From CAYNUJ01 sp964573255 (GTDB lineage: Bacteria > Bacteroidota > Ignavibacteria > Ignavibacteriales > Melioribacteraceae): a DNA stretch of 64,000 nt. Position 1 is the first letter of the stretch. Every line of letters begins with the position of its first letter. The notes beneath the pieces were generated by a model, which saw nothing but the letters and a program-made list of their open reading frames with translations, made no database searches and was not told the DNA's origin. A program made the translations under genes and the position numbers. This document shows positions 1 through 9,168 of this stretch, piece by piece. The stretch lies in assembly GCA_964573255.1 (NCBI GenBank), contig CAZNJB010000004.1:55223-119222 (forward strand), in the 5' to 3' direction.

Positions 1-753
1 CCCGCATCGCAAGTATATGTTAGAATGAAACATAAAGCGTGCGAAGAAATAGGGATTTATTCTGAAGTGATAAATTTGTCCAGTGAGACGACGCAAGATG
101 AGTTGTTGTTAAAAATTGATGAACTGAATAATAATCCTAAAATTGATGGAATTCTAGTTCAATTACCTCTGCCTGATCATATTGATGAAGATAAAATTAT
201 AGAAGCTATCTCTCCGTTCAAAGATGTTGATGGTTTTCATCCGGTGAATGTCGGGAATTTGGTAATAGGAAAAGATACTTTTTATCCTTGCACGCCTTAT
301 GGAATAATGGAGTTGATAAAAAGATATAACATTGAAACTAAAGGAAAACATGTTGTTGTGGTGGGCAGAAGCAATATAGTCGGTAAACCTATTGCTAATA
401 TGTTGCTTCAAAAAAGAGAAGGCGCAAATGCCAACGTTACGGTTTGTCATTCTGCAGCGAAGGATGTAAAAGTCTATACGAAAGAAGCTGATATCTTAAT
501 TGCTGCAATTGGAAGAGCAAATTTTATTACAGCCGAACATCTTAAAGAAGATGCAGTTGTTATTGATGTTGGAATTAATAGAGTTGAAGATCCGACTGCC
601 AAAAAAGGATACAGAATAGTTGGAGATGTGGATTTTGAGAATGTTGCATCAAAAGTATCGTTCATAACACCGGTTCCCGGTGGAGTTGGACCGATGACAA
701 TAGCGATGTTAATGAAAAATACAGTGGAATCTTTTAATAAACAGATTAAGTGA
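1..753 (+). CDS. folD: Bifunctional methylenetetrahydrofolate dehydrogenase/cyclohydrolase (5' end cut by window)
   Basis: FolD interconverts 5,10-methylene-THF, methenyl-THF and 10-formyl-THF in cytosolic one-carbon metabolism, supplying formyl groups for the purine enzymes PurN and PurH further along this window. The frame is open from base 1 and reads PASQVYVRMKHKACEEIG, a FolD motif, so the Met at 25 is internal and roughly 40-50 N-terminal residues lie outside. Visible signatures are GILVQLPLP, the KDVDGFHPVN segment, the Rossmann GRSNIVGKP loop and the C-terminal TPVPGGVGPMT motif. The stop is 1 nt before the deoC start, suggesting one operon. Recognition is very secure; only the start is missing. 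Confidence 0.96.
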   Translation, partial: PASQVYVRMKHKACEEIGIYSEVINLSSETTQDELLLKIDELNNNPKIDGILVQLPLPDHIDEDKIIEAISPFKDVDGFHPVNVGNLVIGKDTFYPCTPYGIMELIKRYNIETKGKHVVVVGRSNIVGKPIANMLLQKREGANANVTVCHSAAKDVKVYTKEADILIAAIGRANFITAEHLKEDAVVIDVGINRVEDPTAKKGYRIVGDVDFENVASKVSFITPVPGGVGPMTIAMLMKNTVESFNKQIK

Positions 754-754
754 T

Positions 755-1621
755 ATGAAAAGTTCAATTATAGACAAAGTGGTACAGCAAGTTTTTACTG
801 AAAAAGCCTTACACGATTTTTATTGTGTTGGAGAAACGTGTGTTGGGTGGGAAAGAAACGTTGTAGATCAGCCGGAAGCGGTAAAAAATATTATTGATAA
901 TGGCGCCGAAAGAATTGCTGCGGGTTTAGGAGTAGGAGATCAGTTGCCGGATATCGGTCTTGCACGAATGATTGATCATACTTTACTTAAGCCTGAGGCA
1001 ACTCCTGAAGAGATTATCAAACTCTGCGATGAAGCGCGGACTTACAGTTTTGCTTCGGTATGCGTTAATCCCGGTTATGTTAAATTATGTGCCGAGCAAT
1101 TGAAGGGAACTAATGTAAAAGTATGTACGGTAATTGGATTCCCTTTGGGAGCTACAACTACGGAAGTAAAAAGGATGGAAGCCGAACAAGCATTGGAAAA
1201 CGGTGCCGAAGAAATTGATATGGTAATAAATATAGGCCGCTTGAAAAGCGGAGATTATGAATACGTGTTTCATGATATAAATCAGGTTGTTTTAGCCGCT
1301 AAAAAACATAATGCAATTTGCAAGGTTATATTGGAAACCGCTTTGTTAACGGACGAAGAAAAAGTAAAAGCATGTTTGATTTGTAAGAACGCAAAGGCGG
1401 ATTTTGTAAAAACATCTACCGGATTTAGCAAAGGTGGAGCAACTGCTGGCGATATAGCATTGATGAGATACGTTGTCGGCAGTGCTGTTGGTGTTAAAGC
1501 ATCAGGCGGGGTACGAACTTTAGAAGACGCTAAAAAAATGATTGCAAGCGGAGCTTCGCGTATTGGTGCCAGTGCCAGTGTTAAAATTATGACCGGAGAA
1601 AAATCGGAAGCTGGTTATTAA
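755..1621 (+). CDS. deoC: Deoxyribose-phosphate aldolase with N-terminal extension
   Basis: DeoC cleaves 2-deoxyribose-5-phosphate to glyceraldehyde-3-phosphate and acetaldehyde (class I aldolase, deoxynucleoside salvage). The Schiff-base lysine is K219 in the FVKTSTGF motif, with the partner lysine K248 in VKASGGVRT and the proton-relay aspartate D155 in EEIDMVINIG. The aldolase domain only begins near residue 68 (ARMIDHTLL); the first ~65 residues, including CVGETCVGW with two cysteines, precede it. Total length is 288 residues against about 220-260 for typical DeoC. It follows folD by 1 nt and its stop overlaps the next start (TAATG), so the genes are probably cotranscribed. Function is secure; the role of the extension is unknown. 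Confidence 0.94.
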   Translation: MKSSIIDKVVQQVFTEKALHDFYCVGETCVGWERNVVDQPEAVKNIIDNGAERIAAGLGVGDQLPDIGLARMIDHTLLKPEATPEEIIKLCDEARTYSFASVCVNPGYVKLCAEQLKGTNVKVCTVIGFPLGATTTEVKRMEAEQALENGAEEIDMVINIGRLKSGDYEYVFHDINQVVLAAKKHNAICKVILETALLTDEEKVKACLICKNAKADFVKTSTGFSKGGATAGDIALMRYVVGSAVGVKASGGVRTLEDAKKMIASGASRIGASASVKIMTGEKSEAGY

Positions 1622-1845
1622 TGATACTCGATCTTGTAATCACTAGTAGCGGCGACGGTTTCAACTCAGAAATCCCTTCAATAAAGGGATGCGAATCTTG
1701 GGCTTCTGAAGAAGATAAAGCAATTGAAAGCGCAATTGAGATGCTACGATTTTATTTAAATTTAGAACCCGATGTTGAAATCAAAGTTGATAAAGCCCGG
1801 ACTACTAAGAATAAATCGGTTTATAAATTAGTATTCAATAAATAA
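1621..1845 (+). CDS. Small HicB-like (UPF0150-type) conserved protein
   Basis: A 74-residue protein whose ATG shares a base with the deoC stop (TAATG). The pattern of an N-terminal strand (MILDLVITSS), a SIKGCESWASEEDKAIESA segment and an amphipathic helix recalls the HicB-type partial RNase H fold, in which P-x-hydrophobic-x-G-C-x-s-x-G/E-x-T-x-x-E-A is the usual signature. No HicA-like toxin lies beside it and no DNA-binding extension is visible, so it is better viewed as a stand-alone HicB-fold protein than as an antitoxin. It sits between deoC and a SpoU methyltransferase with 1-nt spacings, so it belongs to the same transcription unit. Function not recognised. Confidence 0.75.
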   Translation: MILDLVITSSGDGFNSEIPSIKGCESWASEEDKAIESAIEMLRFYLNLEPDVEIKVDKARTTKNKSVYKLVFNK

Positions 1846-1846
1846 T

Positions 1847-2437
1847 ATGCGTCAATTCACTACCGAAAGAAGATTAAAAAAAATAGAAAGAACTATCCGT
1901 GCCAGACAGCATTCACTTCGTGTTGTAATGGAAAATATACACGATCCGCATAACGTGAGTGCAATTTTTAGAACTTGCGATGCTGTAGGCGTTCCCAAAA
2001 TATCACTACTTTATACACTTGAACCATTTCCGAAAATCAGCCGTACTTCATCCAGCTCTGCTAATAAATGGGTTGAGCACGAAAAATTCGATAACACCGA
2101 TTTGTGTTTCAATTCTTTGAAAAAAGAAGGATTTAAGATTTATGCAACATTGTTGGATGATAAGGCTGTAAATATCTATGATTTGGATCTTACCGAAAAG
2201 GTTGCAATTGTAATGGGAAATGAGCATAGAGGCGTTTCGCAGGAAGCCGCAAAACATGCCGACGAATTAATTTACATTCCAATGCGGGGAATGATTCAAA
2301 GTTTAAATGTTTCCGTTGCCACGGCTGTAGTTTTGTACGAAGCTCAAAGGCAGAGAGAACTCAAAGGGATGTATGAGCGAAGTGAGTTGCCGGAGGAAAA
2401 AATTCAAAATTTAATTGATGAGTGGTGTGAAAAATGA
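1847..2437 (+). CDS. trmH: SpoU/TrmH-family RNA 2'-O-methyltransferase
   Basis: Predicted SAM-dependent SPOUT methyltransferase adding a methyl group to a ribose 2'-OH, probably Gm18 of tRNA. All three SPOUT motifs are visible: motif 1 DPHNVSAIFRTCDAVG (N36, R42), motif 2 GNEHRGVS (residues 124-131) and motif 3 IPMRGMIQSLNVSVA (from about residue 144), which form the knot that binds SAM. The N-terminal ERRLKKIERTIRARQ and the C-terminal helical extension match TrmH rather than RlmB. Length (196) is normal for TrmH. The last codons overlap the aroA start (ATGA). Family is certain; the exact target nucleoside is inferred. Confidence 0.85.
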   Translation: MRQFTTERRLKKIERTIRARQHSLRVVMENIHDPHNVSAIFRTCDAVGVPKISLLYTLEPFPKISRTSSSSANKWVEHEKFDNTDLCFNSLKKEGFKIYATLLDDKAVNIYDLDLTEKVAIVMGNEHRGVSQEAAKHADELIYIPMRGMIQSLNVSVATAVVLYEAQRQRELKGMYERSELPEEKIQNLIDEWCEK

Positions 2438-3714
2438 AGCAGAAAATTGAAAGTATTCTGAATGTTTCCGGTATGCTCTCGCTTCCGGGCGATAAGTCAA
2501 TTTCACACCGATCGGTTCTTTTTTCTTCGATGGCTAAGGGGAAATCAGTAGTTTATAATTTTTTGAATTCTGCAGATGTAATTTCTTCCATCGATTGTAT
2601 GAGGGCATTAGGTGCGGAAATAGAGATCTCGGAAGATAAACTTATCATTTACGGAAAAGGCAGGAACGGCTTTGTGGCACCCGAGAAAAGTTTATATGCT
2701 GGTAATTCTGGTACTACCGCAAGATTAATTTCCGGAATTTTAGCTGCTCAAAATTTTAAAAGTGAAATCATCGGAGATGAATCTTTATCCCTCCGTCCAA
2801 TGAAAAGAATTACAGAACCATTAAGTTTAATGGGAGCGGAAATAGAATCTACGGAAGGACACCTGCCGTTAAAAATTTACCCATCATCTCTTCATAATAT
2901 TGAATATACACTTCCGGTTGCGAGTGCGCAGGTAAAGAGCGCTCTAATTTTAGCCGGAATTCATTTAACTGAAACAACAACTATAATTGAACCGTTGCAG
3001 TGCAGGAATCATACGGAAGTAATGCTGAATATTCCGGTGAAAAAGAGTGAGAAGGGTAATGTAATTGAAGTGAATGATTCTTTCTACCCTGAAGCTAAAG
3101 AATATATTGTCCCTGCAGATATATCAACAGCTGCTTTTTTTATTGTGTTGGGATTGATCAGTAAAGATTCTGAATTAATTTTGAAGAACGTACTTTTAAA
3201 CGAAACACGAGCAGGTATTATCGAAGTTCTAAAAGCAATGGGCGGAGATATTGAGATTGTTGATTTTAATGAAGTTTCGGGAGAGAAGGCGGGAGATTTA
3301 ATAGTTCGTTCGAGTGAATTAAGAAATGTTGAAATTCCCGAAGCAATCGTTCCCAATATAATTGATGAAATTCCAATCCTTTCGGTTGCAGGATTATTTG
3401 CCGATGGGACATTTGAAATAAGGAATGCTTCCGAATTAAGGGCAAAAGAAAGCGACAGAATTAAATCTTTAGTAGAGAATTATAAATTATTGGGTGTTGA
3501 AGTATCCGAATTTCCAGACGGTTTTTCTTTAAGCGGTGAATTCAATAGTAGTTTATCCCCGGTATTTAACAGCTTCGGAGATCATCGAATTGCAATGACT
3601 TTTTCAATTTTATCCACTCAGTTGGAAAACGGTGGCACGATAGAAAATTTCGATTCGGTTGTTATCTCAAATCCGCAATTTTTATCTCAACTGAAATCCA
3701 TAGCGAAGTTTTAA
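2434..3714 (+). CDS. aroA: 3-phosphoshikimate 1-carboxyvinyltransferase (EPSP synthase)
   Basis: Catalyses the sixth shikimate-pathway step, transferring enolpyruvyl from PEP to shikimate-3-phosphate, for aromatic amino acids and folate. The N-terminal LPGDKSISHR motif (K21, S22, R26), AGNSGTTARL (residues 89-98), RPMKRI, SAQVKSA, RAKESDRI and FGDHRIAMT are all present, covering both shikimate-3-phosphate and PEP sites. Length 426 is standard. The start overlaps the preceding methyltransferase by 4 nt. The stop overlaps the convergent bshC stop by 4 nt, leaving no room for a conventional intergenic terminator. Secure call. Confidence 0.97.
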   Translation: MKQKIESILNVSGMLSLPGDKSISHRSVLFSSMAKGKSVVYNFLNSADVISSIDCMRALGAEIEISEDKLIIYGKGRNGFVAPEKSLYAGNSGTTARLISGILAAQNFKSEIIGDESLSLRPMKRITEPLSLMGAEIESTEGHLPLKIYPSSLHNIEYTLPVASAQVKSALILAGIHLTETTTIIEPLQCRNHTEVMLNIPVKKSEKGNVIEVNDSFYPEAKEYIVPADISTAAFFIVLGLISKDSELILKNVLLNETRAGIIEVLKAMGGDIEIVDFNEVSGEKAGDLIVRSSELRNVEIPEAIVPNIIDEIPILSVAGLFADGTFEIRNASELRAKESDRIKSLVENYKLLGVEVSEFPDGFSLSGEFNSSLSPVFNSFGDHRIAMTFSILSTQLENGGTIENFDSVVISNPQFLSQLKSIAKF

Positions 3715-5339
3715 ATATCTATAATTTGATGTGAAAAACGATTTATTGATAAGCGAGAATACAACTGCTTAATAAAATCCTTTCCGTATTTATTCAAATA
3801 ATAAACAATATTTAATTCCCTTTCCTGAAAGTTATCGTTGGGATAGAGGAGATTTCTAACGCGTTCAATCTGACGAAGTGAATCTTCGTATCTTCTCGAT
3901 TGAGCCTTAGCAACTTTATCTTTTAGATTTTGTAAGTTCTGAAAAGTTCGTTGCTTATTTTTATTTATAGCATCAATAAGGGTTTTATCAATTGCGGAAA
4001 TATGCTCTTCTAAATTTTGATAGATCTCGGTAAATTGTTCCAAAGTGTTATCGAAGAGGGTATTAATATTGTTATCGTCTAATTTTTCAATAACTCTATT
4101 GGAGATGTTTTTAGAATTTATAAAAATCTCCGTTATATCTAACCCGATTTTATTCAGTATTCTTTTGGAGTTATTTTCAAGCAGAGTAGCAGATGAACGA
4201 GGATAAACAATCGGATAGGGGAGAGTATAGAAATCGTATAGTGGTTTTAACTGTGCAAAATAGCTTATCTCTCCAGGGCCTCCTACATAAAAAGCATTTG
4301 GGAAGATATAATCTTGGCACACAGGGCGAAGTAATACATTCGGACTAAAATTTTCCGGATAGTTGTCAATTTCTTCGAGTAATTCTTCTTTTGTAAAACG
4401 CTTTCTTTTCCCTTTTAAACGGAATTCATTTTCACCCGGCTCTATTAAATATCTTCCACCTTCGTAATTAATAAAGAGGTTAACCGGTTTTACTTTTACT
4501 TGTGCGTGATACAAATCTTCCAATTCGGCGCTTAAAGAAACCAGAGAATCAGTATGTTTTTCATATTCTGCTATCTCTTTAAGAAAGATTGGTTTTAGAA
4601 CTTCCTTTACTCTAATATCGGTAGGATCAAATACAATTAAACCGTATTCGTCAAAGAAGTTCATCATCATTTTTTTGAATGAGGATGAGAATGTTTCTTC
4701 CGGATTATAGAATTTCTGCAACAACTCTATAATTTCATCAGTAAATTCCGTAGGACGAAGTGAATTTTTTATCTCATTGATCACATCGTCAATCGACTGC
4801 TTGAACTCTAATTTTCCTACGCTTCCTCGGTTGACATCATCTTCTTTGCCGTCGTTATAAACTACTCTTTTTAAATTATTGTTGTTATCCAGAATATTTA
4901 TGAATCTTACTTCTTCAAAATCGTGATCATCTCCGGCAAGCCAAAAAATCGGGACGAAGTTAAAGTCATCATATTTTAATTTTAAATATTCGGCTAATTT
5001 TATTGTTGTAATTGCTTTGTAAATAGTATAAAGAGGACCGGTAAAGATTCCAACCTGTTGACCGGTAGTAACAGTGATTGTGTTTGGTTCTCCTAATAGT
5101 TTAATATTACTCTTCGTAGTTGAAGATGAATTTAAGGTTGCATATTGATCCGCAATGATATCCTGGATAATTACTCTGTCAACAGAGTAGTTGTCTAATA
5201 AATTCGTAAATTTATTGTTTAAATTATCAGTGTTCTTCGTATCTGGGTCGAAAAATCTTTCTACTTTTTCAAATTCGTATAAAAAATCAAGGAATAAATT
5301 CGGTTGTCCCGGTAAATCGGAAAATTTTATATACATCAA
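3711..5339 (-). CDS. bshC: Putative cysteine ligase BshC (bacillithiol biosynthesis)
   Basis: BshC adds cysteine to glucosaminyl-malate in the last step of bacillithiol synthesis, a low-molecular-weight thiol of Firmicutes and many Bacteroidota relatives. The 542-residue length and recognisable stretches (TVTTGQQVGIFTGPLYT near residue 90, FWLAGDDHDFEEV, LLRPVCQDYIFPN, YVGGPGEISYFAQL) are typical of the family; the C-terminal third contains the charged coiled-coil typical of BshC. It is transcribed opposite to the aroA operon and its stop overlaps the aroA stop. No bshA or bshB is in the window. ATG start, with AGGAG a few bases upstream on the minus strand. Family call secure. Confidence 0.92.
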   Translation of the reverse strand: MMYIKFSDLPGQPNLFLDFLYEFEKVERFFDPDTKNTDNLNNKFTNLLDNYSVDRVIIQDIIADQYATLNSSSTTKSNIKLLGEPNTITVTTGQQVGIFTGPLYTIYKAITTIKLAEYLKLKYDDFNFVPIFWLAGDDHDFEEVRFINILDNNNNLKRVVYNDGKEDDVNRGSVGKLEFKQSIDDVINEIKNSLRPTEFTDEIIELLQKFYNPEETFSSSFKKMMMNFFDEYGLIVFDPTDIRVKEVLKPIFLKEIAEYEKHTDSLVSLSAELEDLYHAQVKVKPVNLFINYEGGRYLIEPGENEFRLKGKRKRFTKEELLEEIDNYPENFSPNVLLRPVCQDYIFPNAFYVGGPGEISYFAQLKPLYDFYTLPYPIVYPRSSATLLENNSKRILNKIGLDITEIFINSKNISNRVIEKLDDNNINTLFDNTLEQFTEIYQNLEEHISAIDKTLIDAINKNKQRTFQNLQNLKDKVAKAQSRRYEDSLRQIERVRNLLYPNDNFQERELNIVYYLNKYGKDFIKQLYSRLSINRFSHQIIDI

Positions 5340-5572
5340 AACTCCTAATTTTTAACTTCTAAAAATAACAATAAATAATCCAACTGAGAACTTTTGTAAA
5401 TGCGAATATAAAAGATGAGAGTTATTAAGTGAGTAATGGTCCTGACAAATTTTATTTTAATTGCAAATAAATTGATATGGTAAATAGTATTTTATTTCAG
5501 TGATTCATTATACCAAATCAGGTTTATAAATAACAATTGATTGAAAGCATTAAATTTATACTTAATTATTTG

Positions 5573-5580
5573 TATTTTTG
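5573..5580 (+). promoter_or_regulatory. Possible Bacteroidetes-type -7 element upstream of the 5610 gene
   Basis: The octamer TATTTTTG matches TAnnTTTG. It lies 29 nt before the ATG at 5610, giving a short leader with a weak AAGGA ribosome site. No convincing TTG lies about 20 nt upstream, so this is tentative. It does argue against the alternative TTG start at 5541, which would lie upstream of the promoter. Confidence 0.35.
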
Positions 5581-5609
5581 AAAACGAAAGACGAAAAATA
5601 AGGATAGAT

Positions 5610-6476
5610 ATGAAGAGACTATTGTTGATTATTCTGTTGATTATTCAATTAACTACATTTGCTCAGAACAACAAAATAGAATTTAATTTTTTACCCTCCG
5701 GTTTACATTTTATACCCTTAAAAGCAAATTTTAGAGAAGCTAGAATCGGCGTGATGATTTACGGTGATAATGCTGATCTTAAAGTAGATATTGGGAATAA
5801 TATAGATTTGCTCGATTTTCAAATTCCTGCTAAAAAAATGAGATTGACACTCGGTATAGAGTTTATGGCTTATGCATTAGCAACCGATTATAACGGGCTT
5901 CATCTCCAAATAGATGCGCTGGATGGATTTTTCGGTGGGAATGCGTCTTTTTCTTCAGGAGAAAATAAAGATAAATTTATCGCGCGGTTAAGGATTATTC
6001 ACAATTCTGCGCATTTTGTTGACGGGCACTACGATTTGGAGAAAAACGTATGGATAAACGGTAAGAAACCTTTTCCATTTACTCGAGATTTTGGTGAGCT
6101 ATTAATTGGTAAGTATATTGAGCAAAATAATTATAAAATGAGGTTTTATATTACTCCCACTTATTCAACATTAGTACGCCCGATGAAAATTCAAAAATGG
6201 TCTTTAAGCGGAGGATTCGAGATAGCTAATGATAACATTATTGATAAAATCTTCGAACATCCGACTAATCTTTATATTGCAGTTCATACATTCCTGATGG
6301 GTATGCCTAAATATCAATTAACTACTAATTTTATGGGAGGTATAAAATTCGGTGAATGGAACGGCAAAGGTGTGAGCTTTTATCTTTCATATTATGTGGG
6401 GAATAATATTTTTAGTGAATATTTCTATAATCGAATTTCTCGGCTGGGCGTCGGATTCTTTGTCGATTTTAATTGA
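5610..6476 (+). CDS. DUF1207-like outer-membrane protein (paralogue A)
   Basis: A 288-residue exported protein. The ATG at 5610 gives a clean signal peptide (MKRLLLIILLIIQLTTFAQ), so an upstream in-frame TTG at 5541 is rejected. The mature part has alternating hydrophobic strands and motifs (FIPLKANFREARIG near the N-terminus, NSAHFVDGHYD in the middle, and a terminal aromatic-rich strand ending FFVDFN) suggesting an outer-membrane beta barrel resembling DUF1207 proteins. The gene at 10260-11087 is a clear paralogue sharing the AHFVDGHYD motif and overall layout; the two flank a polysaccharide-type cluster. Its stop overlaps the next start (TTGA). Role not known; an outer-membrane part in glycan export or anchoring is only an inference from context. 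Confidence 0.75.
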   Translation: MKRLLLIILLIIQLTTFAQNNKIEFNFLPSGLHFIPLKANFREARIGVMIYGDNADLKVDIGNNIDLLDFQIPAKKMRLTLGIEFMAYALATDYNGLHLQIDALDGFFGGNASFSSGENKDKFIARLRIIHNSAHFVDGHYDLEKNVWINGKKPFPFTRDFGELLIGKYIEQNNYKMRFYITPTYSTLVRPMKIQKWSLSGGFEIANDNIIDKIFEHPTNLYIAVHTFLMGMPKYQLTTNFMGGIKFGEWNGKGVSFYLSYYVGNNIFSEYFYNRISRLGVGFFVDFN

Positions 6477-7426
6477 TTGCTGCCGTGAAAGAAAAAACTA
6501 AAAAATACATTTTATTTATTTCTAAAGTATTCATTACGGTTGGACTACTCTATTTTGTCATCGAATATGTTTCACTCGAGAAAATACAAAATATCTTTTC
6601 ATCCGCTGACGGATTATTTGTTATTATTGCTATTCTATTAATGCCCGTATCAATTTTATTCCAATTTTATAAATGGAAAATGATTTGTAGAGAATATCTA
6701 AATGAATTAAATGAGAAGGAGGTTTTGTCTTCACTCTTTCAAGGATATTCAGCAGGATTATTTACCCCATTAAGAACCGGTGAATTTTTTGCCAGGAAAA
6801 TACCGTTAAAATATTCTTCCATAAAAAAAGTTACACTAGCAACGTTTATCGATAAATTTTCTTCGATGTTTGCCTTACTCATTATTGGGGGATTATTTAC
6901 CATTATATTGATTGTTCAACATAAAATTATTTCAAGCGAAGTTTTCTTTCTTTTTATTGTTTGTTTTGTAATCCTGATTTATTTGTTGAAAGATTTTGTG
7001 TCGACCGGCTCATTATTAAATCGAATTGCAAACTATTTTAAGAAAATAAAATTTTTTGAAAAATTTATAGATAAATTAGTAGCCGGTACAAAAGTTAATA
7101 AATCCGTATTGAAAAATTCTTTTATATTATCTCTTCCAATTGCGATTGTAATTCCCCTGCAATATGCTTTTTTATATTTTGCATTTGATCCGAAAATAAA
7201 CTTATTCGACGGTTTCCTTTCCGCAAATGCAATTTTACTAGTTAAGAATATTATACCACCTATTACATTCGGTGAAACCGGTGTGCGGGAGGCAATTTCG
7301 ATGTTAGTTTTTGACCATTTGTCCTTTGATAAGGCTGTAGCTGTTAATGCGGCGATAATGATATTTTTTATAAATTTAATTATACCCGCTTTAGCGGGAT
7401 TATTTTTCACGCTAAGGAGTAAGTGA
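6473..7426 (+). CDS. Lysylphosphatidylglycerol synthase TM-region / UPF0104 family membrane protein
   Basis: An integral inner-membrane protein of 317 residues with about eight hydrophobic segments. The pattern WKMICREY followed by SSLFQGYSAGLFTPLRTGEF and a later P-x-T-FGETGVREA motif matches the LPG_synthase_TM/YbhN family, whose stand-alone members are flippase-like or of unknown role and often lie beside glycosyltransferases. There is no C-terminal LPG synthase catalytic domain. The start is a TTG overlapping the previous stop (TTGA); no earlier ATG is available and the next Met is inside a membrane segment. It is 1 nt from the following glycosyltransferase gene. Family fairly secure, substrate unknown. 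Confidence 0.85.
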   Translation: MIAAVKEKTKKYILFISKVFITVGLLYFVIEYVSLEKIQNIFSSADGLFVIIAILLMPVSILFQFYKWKMICREYLNELNEKEVLSSLFQGYSAGLFTPLRTGEFFARKIPLKYSSIKKVTLATFIDKFSSMFALLIIGGLFTIILIVQHKIISSEVFFLFIVCFVILIYLLKDFVSTGSLLNRIANYFKKIKFFEKFIDKLVAGTKVNKSVLKNSFILSLPIAIVIPLQYAFLYFAFDPKINLFDGFLSANAILLVKNIIPPITFGETGVREAISMLVFDHLSFDKAVAVNAAIMIFFINLIIPALAGLFFTLRSK

Positions 7427-7427
7427 A

Positions 7428-8534
7428 TTGCTTTTAATTTTACTAATAATGTTTACTGCTGTATTCTATTCCTCTTTTATTTTACGTATTATCACGGGAA
7501 TAAGAAATCTTAGATCAATCACTCCACTTGAAGAAAATGAATTGCCCGATGTTTCCTTAATAATACCATTCAGAAATGAGGAGGAAAATCTTCCTGGATT
7601 AATTCGATCTCTCGCTAACTTGGAATATCCGCGTGAAAAATTAGAGATATTATTTGTTGATGATCATTCAACCGATAACAGTAGGGAAATATTAGCAGAT
7701 ATTGTAAAGCAAGAAAATGTAAAATTAATTTCTACGAATAAAGAAGGGAAGAAACTGGCAGTTGATTCGGCTGTAAGAAATGCTAAAGGTGAAATAATTG
7801 TAATTACGGATGCTGATTGCACGCATCCGAAGAAATGGATTAAGACACTAGTTAGTAATTTTGACGATCAAACGGGATTTGTAGCCGGGGCGGTAATGTT
7901 CTCTGCGTATAATAGCATTTTCGATAGATTGCAGCAGTTGGAATTTGCCGGACTTGTAATTTCATCCGCAGGATTAATTGGTAGCAATCAACCGTTCTCT
8001 TGCAGTGCAGCTAATATTGCATTTAGAAAAAATGTGTTCTTTGAAGTGGAGGGATATAAGGGAAATGAAAATATCCCATCCGGCGATGACGAATTTCTTA
8101 TGCAAAAAATTGCTTATTCAACCGAATGGAAAGTTAAATATGCAATTGGTAAAGATGTTTTGGTTACCACTAATACAAATAAAAATTTAACTGAATTTAT
8201 CAACCAAAGATCGCGGTGGGCAAGTAAAGGATTTAATTATTCAAACAAACTCTTAACAATACAACTGATATTAATATTTTTCTACTTTTTATTAATTCCA
8301 GTCTCTCTTGTTTGGGGAGTAGCTGATTCGAAATATTTTCTTACCGGAGCGCTTGCATTTATTTGGAAAATTGTGTGGGACTACATAGCTATGAGATTCG
8401 GTAAAAAATACATATTCCCTATGCTTTCGTTGAGATATTTTTTATTAGCCGAGTTATTTCATATCCCATATATTTTAGTCAGCAGTATTTTGGGAACTTT
8501 CGGATTTTACAATTGGAAAAATCGTAAGGCTTAG
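7428..8534 (+). CDS. Family 2 glycosyltransferase, membrane-anchored (first of two)
   Basis: A processive-type GT-A glycosyltransferase with an N-terminal membrane helix, a cytosolic catalytic domain and C-terminal membrane helices. Visible motifs: VDDHSTDNS (nucleotide-sugar binding), TDADCTHP (DxD), SGDDEFL (acid-base region) and NQRSRWASKG (the QxxRW acceptor motif), as in NodC/PgaC-like enzymes. The TTG start at 7428 has AAGGAG eight bases upstream. It is paralogous to the gene at 9156-10250, with a NodB deacetylase gene between them, a layout suggesting synthesis and N-deacetylation of an amino-sugar glycan or glycolipid. The actual sugar cannot be read from sequence. Confidence 0.88.
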   Translation: MLLILLIMFTAVFYSSFILRIITGIRNLRSITPLEENELPDVSLIIPFRNEEENLPGLIRSLANLEYPREKLEILFVDDHSTDNSREILADIVKQENVKLISTNKEGKKLAVDSAVRNAKGEIIVITDADCTHPKKWIKTLVSNFDDQTGFVAGAVMFSAYNSIFDRLQQLEFAGLVISSAGLIGSNQPFSCSAANIAFRKNVFFEVEGYKGNENIPSGDDEFLMQKIAYSTEWKVKYAIGKDVLVTTNTNKNLTEFINQRSRWASKGFNYSNKLLTIQLILIFFYFLLIPVSLVWGVADSKYFLTGALAFIWKIVWDYIAMRFGKKYIFPMLSLRYFLLAELFHIPYILVSSILGTFGFYNWKNRKA

Positions 8535-8535
8535 A

Positions 8536-9168
8536 ATGAAGTTATTTTATAACCCACCAACTATTATAAAAAATATTTTCCCGCAAACTAGGTGGACTAC
8601 TTCGAATGATAAAGTCTTGCTTACATTCGACGACGGACCAATTCCCGAAACAACTCCAATTATTTTGGAGGTATTGGATGAACTGAAAATTAAAGCCCTA
8701 TTCTTTTGTGTGGGGGAGAATTTGAAAAAATATAATTCCCTTGCCGGAGAAATTATCAGCAGAGGACATTCAATTGGTAATCATACTTACAATCACGCAA
8801 ATGTAATGTTCAAATCGAGATCCTTTGTTGAAAGACAGGTGAAATTATTCGATGATGAATTTGTTAAATTATTTGGAACAGAAACTTCTTATTTCCGTCC
8901 ACCGAAAGGTAGGATTCCTATATTTACGGGCAAAAAAGCGCTTTCAGGTAAAAAAAATGTTATGTGGAGTCTCCTGACGTACGATTATAAAAATGATTTA
9001 AATATTGTTAAATTTGCGGTTCAAAATTATTTGGAAGCAAATTCAATAATAGTATTGCACGACAGTTTGAAAAGCAGAGATATTATAAAAGAATCTATAA
9101 AATTTATTGCCGAAGAAGTAAGAAGACGGCATTATGAATTCGGAGAGCCTGAAGAATGTTTGAAATAA
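8536..9168 (+). CDS. Polysaccharide deacetylase (NodB homology domain)
   Basis: A 210-residue CE4-type deacetylase. The NodB metal/catalytic motifs are visible: TFDDGP at residues 30-35 (catalytic D32, metal ligand D33), HSIGNHTYNH (metal ligands H82 and H86), RPPKG, and the distal VLHDS containing the catalytic histidine. It lacks an obvious signal peptide, so it may act at the cytoplasmic face on lipid-linked sugar intermediates. It starts 2 nt after one family 2 glycosyltransferase and overlaps the next by 13 nt, indicating tight co-expression; removal of N-acetyl groups from the product of these transferases is the likely job (inference). Confidence 0.9.
   Translation: MKLFYNPPTIIKNIFPQTRWTTSNDKVLLTFDDGPIPETTPIILEVLDELKIKALFFCVGENLKKYNSLAGEIISRGHSIGNHTYNHANVMFKSRSFVERQVKLFDDEFVKLFGTETSYFRPPKGRIPIFTGKKALSGKKNVMWSLLTYDYKNDLNIVKFAVQNYLEANSIIVLHDSLKSRDIIKESIKFIAEEVRRRHYEFGEPEECLK

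Noticed and set aside
1621..1845. HicAB toxin-antitoxin system
   Set aside because: Only a HicB-like fold is present; no HicA-type small toxin and no DNA-binding extension next to it.
5541..5609. Upstream TTG start for the first DUF1207-like gene
   Set aside because: It would hide a standard signal peptide starting at the ATG 5610 and lies upstream of a likely promoter element.
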